From: Chara braunii
Taxonomy: Eukaryota > Streptophyta > Charophyceae > Charales > Characeae
NCBI GenBank assembly: GCA_003427395.1
Contig: BFEA01000532.1
Location: 90,459-135,830 of the forward strand
Length of the DNA: 45,372 nucleotides
Direction of reading: 5' to 3'
Position numbers and translations under genes: made by a program. Positions 1 to 9,142 of the stretch are shown one piece after another. Each line of letters starts with the position of its first letter. The first letter of the stretch is position 1. Under the pieces are notes generated by a model that searched no databases, had not been told where the DNA came from, and saw nothing but the letters and a program-made list of their open reading frames with translations.

Positions 1-93
<93 letters not shown>

Positions 94-94
94 G
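1..94. repeat. (TC)n/(AC)n compound microsatellite
   Basis: About 44 bases of TC repeat pass directly into about 46 bases of AC repeat. The tract reaches the window edge, so its true length is unknown. Confidence 0.97.
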
Positions 95-340
95 GCACAC
101 CCACACCCACACGGAAACAGGCTCAGCAAGCGGGCAACCGCACGCTCAGAAAGGGAAGGCAAGGGTGGCCGGCAACCCTCCTGCCGCACGAAGGACCTCT
201 TGCCGCTCTCGCTCGCCTCCTACGCCCGCGATCCGCCGGCCCAACCGAGCGATCGAAACGAGGTGTGGAAAGGGAGATTCGCCCGCCTACCTGGCCTGCT
301 ACACCGGCGTCAGAGAGGAGAAAGACGAAGGGGGAGATAG

Positions 341-382
<42 letters not shown>

Positions 383-1287
383 GAAGATGGAGAGAAGGGA
401 ACAGGGAGAGGCAGCGAGGGGAGAAAGAGGGAAGGAAAGAGAATGAAGGAAAAAAGAAAAGGCAGGCAGAATCACGTATATTCCGACGAAGACGCCGCCG
501 CCCAAAAGCAGCGACTCCCATAAGCAGCCGGCCGCATGTCAGACCTTCCCTGTTCCGCCACGTGTTCGTCCTTCAGCTGCGAGAGCTCTCAACGTCGGCG
601 ACGTGTGCAGTAAGCCGGCGCGCCTCCCCCGGCCACCAAGGACGCGGTCATCCTTCTCCCCCTCCTCCCCTCCTCCTCCTCCTCCTCCTCCTCCCCACCT
701 CCCTCCACTCTTCACCGCACGCGCGCACGACCAGGTCTGGTCCTTCCAGCCCCTACAGTAAGCCCTCCTTCATCCTGGGCTTCCCCTTCCCCCCCTTCCC
801 ACCCTTCCACCCAATTCACCAGGACTCTCGGGTCCCAGCCGTGGGGTGACGACGATCCACCACCGTCGTTTCCCTCGACCCGCTCCCCTCTTACCAACCA
901 GCACCACCTCTCCGCCCCTCCCACCCTTCCTATCTCTCCTCTCACGTCCCGCCCCCTCCCTGCTTGAACCGCCCAGGCAAGGACACCCCGACCCCTCCTA
1001 TTCTGCTGCACCCTGACCCCTCCTATTCTGCTGCACCCTGCCCCCTCTCCCCCCTGTTGGTGTTACCCTTAGCCACCTCACATACTTCCGCTCGCTCGCC
1101 TACCTGTAGTGTCAACGGGCGGCGGGCTACCAGTAGCAGGCTCATTGGAAAGGGGCAACCCTTCCCGCAAGAACCGCAGAAGAACGCCCCTACGGGGACG
1201 TACTCGAAATTCCGACCTCCAGCACACCGAGGGTTGGCACGCCGTGCCTTCGACGCGCCCCCCCGTGACCCGTTACCGCCGCTTCCC
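95..1287. other. GC- and pyrimidine-rich block without a recognisable gene
   Basis: GC-rich sequence with a (GA)n microsatellite at about 345-379 and a TCC-rich run at about 655-700. Long open frames here are by-products of low-complexity sequence and read as Ser/Leu/Pro or Arg/Glu runs, so I call no gene. A short direct duplication of CCCCTCCTATTCTGCTGCAC lies near 990-1037. The block could be an upstream region of the TATA-like site at 1288, but that is inference. Confidence 0.6.
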
Positions 1288-1302
1288 TCTATATATATAA
1301 AC
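1288..1302 (+). promoter_or_regulatory. TATA-like core promoter candidate
   Basis: CTATATATATAAACC follows a GC- and pyrimidine-rich stretch and fits a TATA box. Transcription would start near 1325-1335. No convincing ORF lies downstream before the repeats at 1885, so it may serve a non-coding or spliced transcript, or be a chance TA run. Confidence 0.3.
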
Positions 1303-1330
1303 CACAGCCTGCAGTCGTTACTGACCTGAG

Positions 1331-1884
1331 TCTGCAGGAACGATCAATCTCTTCCGTCCGATGTCCTGGGAGTGTCAATCCTTGCCATGAACCCTTAGGG
1401 TCAATCTTCTTTCCCGACTTCCCGCCGGCGTGTGCGACCAGCAGAGATGTGACGGCCGTCTTCAGTCCGCCATGTCCTGTGCGCCACCCTCCGACTCATA
1501 ATGCACTGCACAAGGCTTTGACACGAGGCAAGGTCCCAGTTGCACAAGCTCTCCATTTCCGGCCACCGATGATTGCAATCGACAGCCAAAAATGAAGAAT
1601 GCGGGCACTTGGTACCCTCGCCCCGACCTAACTTCACGTGTCTGGCGCAGGCTTGGCACTTCTCTAAAGGTGGCAGTTGGACCGGATAAAAGGCATTTCC
1701 AGTTAGAGCCCTCCATGAGTGCGAGCAACAGGGATCCGACGGCCTCCACCATCCAGAGGGGTCTCCTCACTTCCGAGACACCCTTACATTCTATCTCTGT
1801 AGTATAGTGCATGCCTAGCATTCTCCACATCTGGTTCTTATCCTGTTGGTGTACTGATTGAATCCATTTTGTGGATGCTTATGT
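1331..1884. other. Unassigned sequence
   Basis: Moderate-GC sequence. Short open frames occur on both strands (for example 1462-1830 minus and 1592-1807 plus) but none has a recognisable domain. I see nothing that can be named. Confidence 0.5.
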
Positions 1885-2062
1885 TGAAGGAATACATACT
1901 GCCCGTATCTGTAGTATTCTTATGTGAATGCATACTTCTGATATTCCGGTATCTGTAGCATACTTATGTGAATGCATACTTCTGGTATCTGTAGTATAGT
2001 ATACTTATGTGATGCTTATGTTGAAAGAAGACATACTTCCTATAGCTGTAGTATAGTGCATG
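1885..2062. repeat. Tandem repeat, about 45-55 bp unit
   Basis: Three to four diverged units contain GTATCTGTAG, then a TACTTATGTGAATG-like core, then CATACTTC. Unit spacing is irregular, which suggests an old minisatellite. Confidence 0.75.
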
Positions 2063-2084
2063 CCCAGCAACCCCATCTATTCGA

Positions 2085-2705
2085 GTAGAAAAGGTTACTA
2101 CAAAAATGCGATTTTTTCTTTTAGAAAACTAAGCTATATTCTTCTGGCAATGTACTTGCAATCTACCCCATCTTTTTTCTTTTTTTTTTTCTTTTTTTGG
2201 AAGGGCGTCCGACTAACCGGCCCAGGTAAATTCAATCTTGTGTCTAATCTGATAACGGGTGGTCTTTTCAGCCCAGGGTGGCCTTATTGCCTTCAGGGAA
2301 CCCCCAATGGGGGACAGCCGGTAGCAGAGGGACTGAGCATCATCTGAGTGGCCAGTCATGCCTCCCCGATTACCCCTCCCCCTATGAACATCAGCAGAGA
2401 CTGCTTTTTAATGCCAATTGGGGGGACCAATGGGCTATCTCTAGGTGGTGGGTGCCAAGCATGCCCAGGAAGGTACATGAGGCCAATAGGGATTAAACCC
2501 AAGACCTCCTGAATGCCACTTGCGTGCCTTACCAACTGAGCTAGGCCGCTGATCATCTATTCTTTTGGAAAAGGGTACTACAAAGATCCGATTTTTTATT
2601 CTTTTGGAAAAGGGTTACTACACAAATCTGATTTTTCTTTGAGAAAACTAAGCTATATACTACACAAATCCGATTTTTCTTTGAGAAAACTAAGCTATAT
2701 TATTC
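2085..2705. repeat. Repeated host motif interrupted by a SINE
   Basis: The phrase GGTTACTACAAAAATCCGAT, followed by a T-rich run and AAACTAAGCTATAT, recurs near 2091, 2571, 2608 and 2660-2700. The SINE at 2171-2556 separates the first unit from the rest, so the tandem array probably predates the insertion. Confidence 0.6.
2171..2556 (-). mobile_element. tRNA-derived SINE with poly(A) tail
   Basis: Read on the minus strand, the head carries an A-box-like GCCTAGCTCAGTTGG (2532-2546) and a B-box-like GGGTTTAATCCC (2488-2500) at tRNA spacing. About 290 bp of unrelated body follows. The element ends in an A-rich tail, seen as the T-rich run at about 2169-2200 on the plus strand. Head, body and tail match a full-length SINE transcribed by RNA polymerase III and moved by a partner LINE. 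No clear target-site duplication was seen. Confidence 0.75.
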
Positions 2706-2905
2706 TCTCCATCTATCTATGTATTCATATATCTCATCCTCTCGGTAGCCTATGTATAGTAGGGGGAAACACCAACCAACCCAGATCTCTCCCCAGTTCA
2801 CGGGGTAGGTTTGCACCACATCAAAAATCCAATTTCGACTATCCAAGGTAAAAGTGTGAAAAAGATTCGGATAACCCACCAGTGTATCCAAGCCATTTTT
2901 ATACG

Positions 2906-2998
2906 GTCCAGTGGCCTAGCTCAATTGGTTAGGCACGCAAGAGGCATTTGGGAAGTCGTGGGTTCAATCCCCATGGATGCATGTGCTACGCTTGGTGC
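2906..2998 (+). mobile_element. tRNA-derived SINE head, copy 1 of a tandem pair
   Basis: A box TAGCTCAATTGG (2917-2928) and B box GGTTCAATCC (2961-2970) lie 44 bases apart, the tRNA internal-promoter layout. The sequence resembles the head of the minus-strand SINE at 2171-2556. The body is cut short by a second head starting about 3003. It is SINE-derived rather than a working tRNA, since I cannot close a good acceptor stem. Confidence 0.65.
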
Positions 2999-3002
2999 CA
3001 AT

Positions 3003-3105
3003 CCAGTGACCTAGCTCAATTGGTTAGGCATGCAAGAGCCATTCGGGAAGTCGGGGGTTCAATCCCCATGGATGCCTCTGGTATGTTTGATGCCAACCAG
3101 CGGGG
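3003..3105 (+). mobile_element. tRNA-derived SINE head, copy 2 of a tandem pair
   Basis: A box at 3012-3023 and B box at about 3056-3065. It differs from the upstream head by only a few bases over about 75 bp. Tandem heads could come from local duplication or from a dimeric SINE. A G-run follows near 3104-3110. Confidence 0.65.
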
Positions 3106-3326
3106 GGGGAACCTATTTTTGTACGACGAACATCCACAATGATCCAATGCATGGTCTATGATCCAGACGAATGGTGGGTTGTATGAAATGTGGAATTGAA
3201 CTTGGGGTTTAAGGTACGAACATTCTAAGCCTCGATACAGCGGTATTCTTTCAAAGCTACACCACAGTAAAGGGTGTTCACCTCAAAGGACAACCATGTA
3301 TGAATCGAATTCATATATAACATACA

Positions 3327-3372
<46 letters not shown>

Positions 3373-3824
3373 TGATAGTTATTTATGTTTTTTTTTTATA
3401 TTGGTGGTCCAACGAATAAGAAACTCCCTATAAAAAATTGAACGGTTAAGAGCATTCTAAAATTTTACGTCTATGAGTTTGCTCTGTATTTTCTTATCGC
3501 AAAAAGACACAAATATCATAATCTTATTCTCCACCAATGATGTTGCGTCTATCATATGTCAAGTGTTAATGCATATACACTCGTACATTCACTCTCAATC
3601 CGATATACACACGTAAAAAATAACATTTTATTAATATAAAAAAAAAAATTGTGAGTCAGATATAAGTTTGAGTTTTTTTGCAAAAATCTAACATGGCTGA
3701 TAGACTTCGTATACCAAGTATAATTCTGAGGTCTGCAATATCAACACATAATTGAAACATAATTGCTTAAACCACCACCACCTTCATTAGTGTTGAAAAA
3801 AAATGGGAAAAATGGTTAACTGAT
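3106..3824. other. AT-rich spacer with poly(T)
   Basis: No gene seen. It holds a 41-base T run at 3329-3369 and further A/T-rich sequence up to the 3' end of the Penelope-like element. The T run could be the tail of a minus-strand retroelement, but no body is recognisable. Confidence 0.6.
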
Positions 3825-4517
3825 GTAACTGATAGATGGTGGAAGATACACAAGCGAGATCAAAACTCATGACAAGCAAAGATAAAAAAACTCATGTATA
3901 TTCACGTACAAGGTACGAAAATACACAAATACAGAAGATTGCATGTCGGTTGGGATATGGCTCCCCGACCGGTTTCGACCGTAGCCACGCGGTCATCCTC
4001 AGGGGGTTTCCACCATACTACTCCCTTCATCAAAGCCCATCGTTCCTCCAACCCACCTCCGTCGTTGACCCACTAAACATCTCTGAAAACGTTCAGCGGT
4101 CATCCGCGTCGGACCCAAAAAGACCAAGAGTCACGCAATCATCCCTGATATAGCCTCCTATTCCGCAGACACTCCTTAGCAACACTATCGAAAAGTCAAG
4201 AATAGTCTCTATCCCACTAATAAACCTAATCACGTGAGTTCATCTACTACCAACTGACAGTGCATGCACACTTGCCGGGGACTGTCTCGGGTACCCTGTC
4301 GAAGAGTTCATAAAAAACTGGTCTCAGAGGAACAGCATACATACGTCAAATATACCCTATACCGGCCCAAGGCGAAAAATGAACCAAAAATACGAAGAGA
4401 AGAACAAAAAAGACAAAATCCAAAACAGAAAAGCAGACAAAACAAAACTGCATGTGAAAACCAGCCTAAACCTCGGGCTACTTTCGTCCGCATCGCTCAA
4501 CCCTGTCCCTATATGCA
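3825..4517 (-). repeat. PLE terminal repeat (pseudo-LTR), 3' copy
   Basis: This matches 9143-9880 at a constant offset of 5318 over its first few hundred bases. It differs by substitutions and by two segments of roughly 20 bases, near 4175 and 4277, that are present only in the other copy. It contains the hammerhead at 3955-4018. Homology stops at about 4517. Confidence 0.92.
3955..4018 (-). ncRNA. Type I hammerhead ribozyme, 3' pseudo-LTR
   Basis: Minus-strand core: CUGAGGA (4002-3996) fits the CUGANGA box and GAAA (3976-3973) is the second conserved box. Stem II is GACCG (3994-3990) with CGGUC (3981-3977) around an 8-nt loop. Stem III is minimal, AC-CG-GU, and C3967 is the predicted cleavage nucleotide. 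Stem I pairs CCCC (4006-4003) with GGGG (3966-3963). After an internal loop, AUGG (4017-4014) pairs with CCAU (3960-3957). The short stem III is typical of PLE hammerheads. One extra U (3995) separates the CUGANGA box from stem II. Confidence 0.85.
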
Positions 4518-4809
4518 AGACCCAGATTAAACCATATGCAGACTACAACTCTTTGACCTCAACGCAGCCCACCCTGTCCCTGCATGTAGGACTCAGACGA
4601 CACATCATTGAGTACTCATTATTCCTTACCCTAGTGCGATTCACCCTATCACTGCATGCTAGTACCCAGATCGGTAACCCAGCGCAAGAACCCAGTTTGG
4701 TAACCCAGCGCAGCGCATCCGGTCTCAACATCATACGCCGTTATCCATACACCTATTTCAAAAAGCTGACAGCCTACAGTACATAACTCCTGGGCACCCA
4801 GTACAATGA
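4518..4809 (-). other. PLE 3' untranslated region
   Basis: Unique internal sequence between the end of the RT reading frame and the 3' terminal repeat. It contains a small direct repeat, GGTAACCCAGCGCA, twice near 4674-4710. No other feature seen. Confidence 0.6.
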
Positions 4810-6330
4810 CTAGCCAGGGTAGAGCCAGCTCACAATCGAGCTCCAGATTTTATCCCAGCCCTTGGCAAAACTTTTGATTACCCGCTCCACAAAAAGTGGT
4901 GGGAAGTCCTTCATCCTCAATTCTCTGGTCAAACTCAGAACTTGCATTGTAATCCTTGAGCGCACATTGGTGTTGTGATCGATCCTATGCAGATGGCTTG
5001 CGATGACTGTATTTTTTTGTTGTTTGCTACCCCACGACCTGAACAATTGGCCATTTTTGAATTCCAGCACACTTTCGTGCCAGATGGTACGCTCATTCTT
5101 AGCCAACTGGAAACATGTCAAATGTGGCTAAAGCAGATTCACACTCATGCGTGTCCCCAGAAAGTCTCATGATTCGGACTCATCGTCTGTCCTTTTTAGT
5201 TGCAGATTTTATGGGTAGCATCGTTAAAACATCAGACAAATCTGCTCAACAAACCTTTGACTTTGTCTTCGGTGTAGTACCACCAAGCTCACGTCGTCCA
5301 TCAGGCGAATTCCAAACACGTCCCGCCTAGCATTACCCAGATCACACATAAATTTGTACTCCGCGTATGCACACATGATACAAGTTAATGGTGGTCTTAT
5401 ACTTTTGCCTATGGGGATCCTCACAACTTGCCTTAGCAGAATACCCGTCGCTCTGGTATAGGTATGTTTCAGCTATAGGCTGACGAACTGCCTCACTTGC
5501 TGCAGATCCAACGTCCGCTAGTGATCGTCCCCTGGTGTAAGCCCAAATGTACATCCCTTCCCCCGTGTATTCACTCGCACCGATTTCCTCCTCTTCCCCG
5601 AATGGTAATCCACAATCCAGTTTACTGCATCCATAATTTCATCGTGCGGTAACTTGCTAAACATATCTTTGATGTCGTAAGACCTCGCCGACAACTCAGA
5701 ACAAATCCCTATTCTTCTTCCAATCTTCCTATTGATAAGATCCAGTTGCGGTACTAGGGACGCCACAGACTTGAGGTTGAAGTGTCAATCACTCGGGAGT
5801 ATGTAAAGCATATGATTACGTGTTTTTGCCACCAACCTACAAGTTTTCACTGTCGGTTCAGAGAACGTAGGATAGATGGGACGAAATCGGGTGAGGTCCT
5901 TATGCTTAGGTAGAGCATAAGCCTCCCCAATCCTCCCCTTCTTATCCCATTTCAGAAATTGCGCAAGTCCAACCCTCGTGGCTTCCTGTCTTGCGTCACT
6001 TTCAAGTCCTCCGCCTGCTCCGCAATCACAACGTACCCAGGACTTGCTACAAACAACTCCAACATAGCTTCATAGTAAACCTTCGGACAGAGAACCGGGG
6101 TTTCCCCAGGGTTCCTGTCCAAAGGTGTGCACACCAACCCTGTGAGCTTCGCCTTCAAACGGTACACTTCCACTGTGTCAAAGAACTTTGTCTTCACATC
6201 TGGTACTGCAGTCATACATGCTTCCGCCTCGTCCCTTCTAATCTCCAAACTCGGTCCTCGATAGTTCGCCAGTTCTCCAAGCCGCTGGTGATCTCTCGCA
6301 TAAGCAAAGTTCCCCTATCCGAGTGGGTGA
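4810..6330 (-). pseudogene. PLE reverse transcriptase domain, frameshifted
   Basis: This domain would copy the element RNA at a nicked target. The N-terminal RT segment in one frame (6248-5952) has LVCTPLDRNPG and CPKVYYEAM, the PLE-type entry motif. A second frame, from about 5990, carries LPKHKDL and RFRPIYPTFSEP. Motif A follows as YDIKDMFSKLPH, with the metal-binding Asp at about 5676. The region equivalent to motif B is IPIGKSIRPPLTC (about 5420). Motif C is RLMDDVSLVV, with the two Asp at 5298-5293. The thumb-like end at 5121-4810 contains RTIWHESVLEFKNG. All catalytic Asp residues are kept despite the stops, which fits recent decay. Confidence 0.88.
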
Positions 6331-6769
6331 GTTTAGGTACGTTATTGGCGTTCACCATAAGCGGGAGAATCTCCTCCAACTCTTGCAATCTCGCCTGCAC
6401 ATGATCTCCTATCCGAGGATACGGAAAACTTGAACGTGCACAAGTGCAGGTATCCCCTTCATCTCGGGCGTAAGCCCGCTGGTTGTGTATCAAGTCCATC
6501 ACCGAAGGGTTCTTCACCCATACGATGCGGACTCCAATACGTGCAGAGTTCTTCATGCAGTCTGGAATGTTCAAAGCCTCGATTTTGTCGTTGAGGAGTT
6601 TCCTAACTTCCACCATTCGGATCCAGTCATCGAATTTAAGTTTCACCGTCACTATAGAGATTACGCTCCATCCGTAGTCACTCTTAACCACCCTGCTAAT
6701 TAATCGTCTCAAGTAGGCCGTCGAAGATGCTTTCTGGAAATCTTGGGCCGCACTCATCAGTCTCACCAG
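6212..6769 (-). pseudogene. PLE linker with CxC motif between GIY-YIG and RT
   Basis: A 184-codon open stretch in the same frame as the upstream GIY-YIG. It holds a Trp/Val/Arg-rich segment, then GDTCTCARSSFPYPRIGDH, in which CTC forms a CxC motif, followed by a likely helix (QARLQELEEIL). Naiad/Chlamys PLEs are reported to have conserved Cys motifs around this junction. I infer that this is that region and may bind zinc or nucleic acid. It runs into the RT through a frameshift near 6250. Confidence 0.6.
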
Positions 6770-6775
6770 AACTTA

Positions 6776-7156
6776 TGGACTGCACGTATGCAACGCTTCG
6801 ATCCGTCGTGGATTACGAAGGATAAAAACCAAAAACTTCTTATCCAGATTAATCTTCGGCTTCTACCTCTGTAAGTGCTTGATAACTACCTAAGTACCAC
6901 TCTCCATATCCTGTTTGCTCTGAAACAGTTTCAAGTTACATCTCCGTCCATTCACCTTCACCTCCGATTTACCATAGCTCGATCGAATGGACTTCCAACC
7001 ACCGCACCAGCAGCTTCCAATGCTTGTGTAAATAGTGAAGCTCGTATGACCTGCTAATTCCTGTGTGGATAAAATTTGGTACAGATTAACACTCCCCTCA
7101 TCAACTTCACTCAAGCTTACCCTCACTGGGTGGACTGGTGGCGACGTCTGATCAAC
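6776..7156 (-). pseudogene. PLE inter-domain segment downstream of GIY-YIG
   Basis: Same frame as the modules on both sides, with stops at about 6892, 6865 and 6775. It includes a readable stretch at 7126-6890 (SLSEVDEGSVNLYQILSTQE) and a basic stretch near 6850-6800. No domain recognised. It is part of the polyprotein because the frame is continuous. Confidence 0.55.
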
Positions 7157-7567
7157 CTACCGCTGACATACATCCCTCACCCTCTCCCTTCGTCCTTTCC
7201 TCCTTCGTCTCGAACCCTCTCTAGTCGTTGACTTCCCCGTAGTGTTTAGTGTCGGACACCATCGACGTATATACATTCCCTCGATTAGAGCTAGGTCCGT
7301 ATGTTGGCAGCGATCCACTGGGATCAGTACATAAGATTCTTCCCCAAACGACCTCCACCATCTATACAGTTGATTCGTTTTACGACCTCGATTGCATACA
7401 GATAAGTGTTCATTCCAATGTACGTTCCCATTTCTAGCGGTCTGTCCGACATATTGCGCCCGACACAGCAGTGAGGTCAGAATGTATACACAACCAGCAT
7501 CATGAGTAAAACATATCATGCCATATCGCTGATATAACTCCAGCCAGGACGCGACACACTTTTTGAG
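7157..7567 (-). pseudogene. GIY-YIG endonuclease domain of the PLE
   Basis: This module nicks target DNA in PLE retrotransposition. From the codon at 7519, GIY corresponds to CVYIL (residues 10-14) and YIG to YVGQT (23-27). The helix with the catalytic basic residue reads VHWNEHL (33-39). The metal-binding Glu is E80 in LIEGMYIRRW, followed by CPTLN (88-92). Spacing matches the family. In the usual pattern an Arg precedes W-x-E-H, but this copy has His34, which may disable cleavage. A basic tail (RRRRKGRRER) follows. The domain lies upstream of the RT in the same frame, unlike canonical Penelope. Confidence 0.85.
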
Positions 7568-7699
7568 TTAGCGGATCTCATCATACAAAGTTAGGGTAAT
7601 AACTACCAACTTATATAGCAATTTCACTTTCTCATCGTAGATATCCTGACGACGGGATTCGATCAAGCATCCACATAGTGCCCACAACTTACTACATGT

Positions 7700-8053
7700 T
7701 CATGCTCCGCTTTCGGCATCTTCCTCGTCGCCTTCATTAGCGTCCTCCGAGTCAGCCCCTGCTTCCTCGCCGATGGTTTGCCCTTCCTCCTCGCCGTAAG
7801 CCATTTGCGTCCGTTTCTCAGTAATCGCCATGATTGCTTGGATCTTCTTACAGTCGTAGTTCACATCTTCAGCTAGGAAGATATGCTTCAACTCCTCGAC
7901 ATTCAACTCCCCCAATTGCCTGAGGTTATCCGTCACAAACTTAAACTTCCCCACGGATCTCAGTGTCGTCGGGATCTTTCTTTTACCTGTCATCGGAGTT
8001 TTTCGAGTTGGGGTCTTTTTCATCGGTGGGTGTCGGCAACCAAGTTGGAGTCG
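7700..8053 (-). pseudogene. SAP-like helix pair with acidic tail, PLE polyprotein
   Basis: The segment begins with a Lys/Thr/Pro-rich basic stretch. A helix-turn-helix-like segment follows, with NVEELKHIFLAEDVNYDCKK and then IQAIMAI. Its spacing resembles a SAP-type DNA-binding motif, with a leucine helix, a DVNY turn and a second helix. The C-terminus is strongly acidic (Glu/Asp/Ala). The SAP resemblance is my reading of the pattern and was not tested with a profile. It sits in frame between the coiled coil and the GIY-YIG domain. Confidence 0.5.
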
Positions 8054-8611
8054 TCACTTGGCAACGCGCTTCGCCGGTGTCTGCATGGGAGGACTATCCC
8101 CCACTGGCTTCTCGGTACTCCATGTGCGTTTCTCGGTGATAACGAGTTTCTCCGTTTGGCAGCTAAGCGTATCGACATCACTGTCATAAAATTCGGCATA
8201 GTCATCATCTGATGACGACACAACTACTCGTTGTTTCCCTTTCACTCGCGCCTTCACATCCCGTTCATATCTGCTTTGTAACGATTCGCCCAACCGGCCC
8301 ATATGGAGAGAGATTTCCATCAGCATTTCCTTTCTCAATGCCTCTCTTTTCTCCATCTCCTTCCTTAACTTCTCCTCTTTACGTTCGGCCTGTCGAATAG
8401 TCGTTTGGCGTGCTTCCTCAGTTGTTAGTCTTTCTTCTTCGTCTCTCTCCAATCGTTCCTGTTTCTCCATTTTCCTCTTTTTCTTCTCCTCCTTCTCCGA
8501 TTTCACGACGTCAAGCCCTTCCTTCATGGTTGCTACCGCGAGTTCCTCAATCTGCCGCTTTAACGCCGGATCTTCCGAGGCCGCTCTTGGTGCTAGCGCA
8601 CGTGTATGCTA
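8054..8611 (-). pseudogene. Charged coiled-coil segment of the PLE polyprotein
   Basis: In frame with the zinc-knuckle module upstream, across a TGA-TAG pair at 8614-8609. The sequence resumes with APRAASEDPALKRQIEELAV and passes into a long Lys/Glu/Arg helix (about 8527-8330) typical of a coiled coil. It ends in a Ser/Asp-rich segment (VVVSSSDDDYAEF). This layout suggests a gag-like multimerising part that packages RNA, as an inference from architecture. Confidence 0.65.
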
Positions 8612-8914
8612 TCATGGTGACAGTGATCTCCCTCGTTGGCGTGCATACCTTACGCTTCCTTCTCCTCCCAGTTTTGGACACCGATTCCTATTGTGACCTG
8701 GCTCACCGCATTCGTAACACACGGGCACGAAGCTCCGGGGAGCATCATCACCTCTCTCTGGCTGACTCGAGCTCCCTCGCTCCCACGGACGCTCCCGTCG
8801 TCCATCGCCTTGGCGATCACTGCTTCCTTCCTGGCGTACGTAGTCACGTCCTCGGTCGCCACCCCGTTCTCGCCGATTGTCACGTCCATAGTCGTAATAG
8901 TTAGATCCACCCAT
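8612..8914 (-). pseudogene. RG-rich N-terminus with CCHC zinc knuckle, PLE polyprotein
   Basis: About 100 codons from ATG 8914. Residues 1-60 are rich in Gly, Arg, Asp and Tyr, an RNA-binding style. Residues 66-79 are CYECGEPGHNRNRC, a perfect C-x2-C-x4-H-x4-C zinc knuckle as found in retroelement Gag and cellular RNA-binding proteins. The module ends at TGA 8612, but the frame continues into the coiled coil. A Gag-like knuckle fused upstream of a GIY-YIG/RT protein is unusual among PLEs I know of. Confidence 0.8.
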
Positions 8915-9142
8915 CCTAGGTAGGATGTAGCACTCCTCCGTTCCTCCTCAAAAAATTCATCAAATACTCGAACTTTCGTCAAACAAGACTCCAATATCGC
9001 TCGTCATCTAGTCGCTAAACCGTCCCAGAAAGAGCGTCCTCACCAGGACCTCAATACACTTCTTCGAACATTCAAACACTCAACAAGTTCATGTTCACAC
9101 TCACTCAGCGTCTTCTAAGTGGGTTCACACGTGCCTTCAGAG
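8915..9142 (-). other. PLE 5' untranslated region
   Basis: Sequence between the 5' terminal repeat and the proposed ATG at 8914. A stop-poor alternate frame (8994-8650) overlaps the true N-terminus but lacks the zinc-knuckle reading, so I do not call it. Confidence 0.5.

Larger units (their letters stand above)
4810..8914 (-). pseudogene. PLE polyprotein: CCHC / coiled coil / SAP-like / GIY-YIG / RT, broken
   Basis: One ancestral frame runs from ATG 8914 to about 6250. It is interrupted by in-frame stops at about 8614, 8611, 8056, 7702, 7570, 7159, 6892, 6865 and 6775. Conserved sequence continues across these stops without losing frame, so the modules were a single protein rather than separate genes. 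The frame shifts once near 6250-6330 and again near 5985-5995. It then stays open, apart from stops at 5787, 5520, 5475, 5226 and several between 5223 and 5122, to the TGA/TAG end near 4810. The ancestral length was about 1,365 residues. Start 8914 is chosen because it opens the Gly/Arg-rich N-terminus just inside the 5' terminal repeat. Confidence 0.85.

Noticed and set aside
123-849. Long open frames on both strands
   Set aside because: They translate GA and TC microsatellites into Ser/Leu or Arg/Glu runs, with no domain.
8410-8923. Plus-strand frames opposite the PLE coiled coil and zinc knuckle
   Set aside because: They are antisense shadows of the minus-strand reading.
8650-8994. Alternative 114-codon minus-strand frame over the PLE N-terminus
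   Set aside because: The overlapping frame from 8914 carries the perfect CCHC knuckle and continues into the downstream modules; this one does not.
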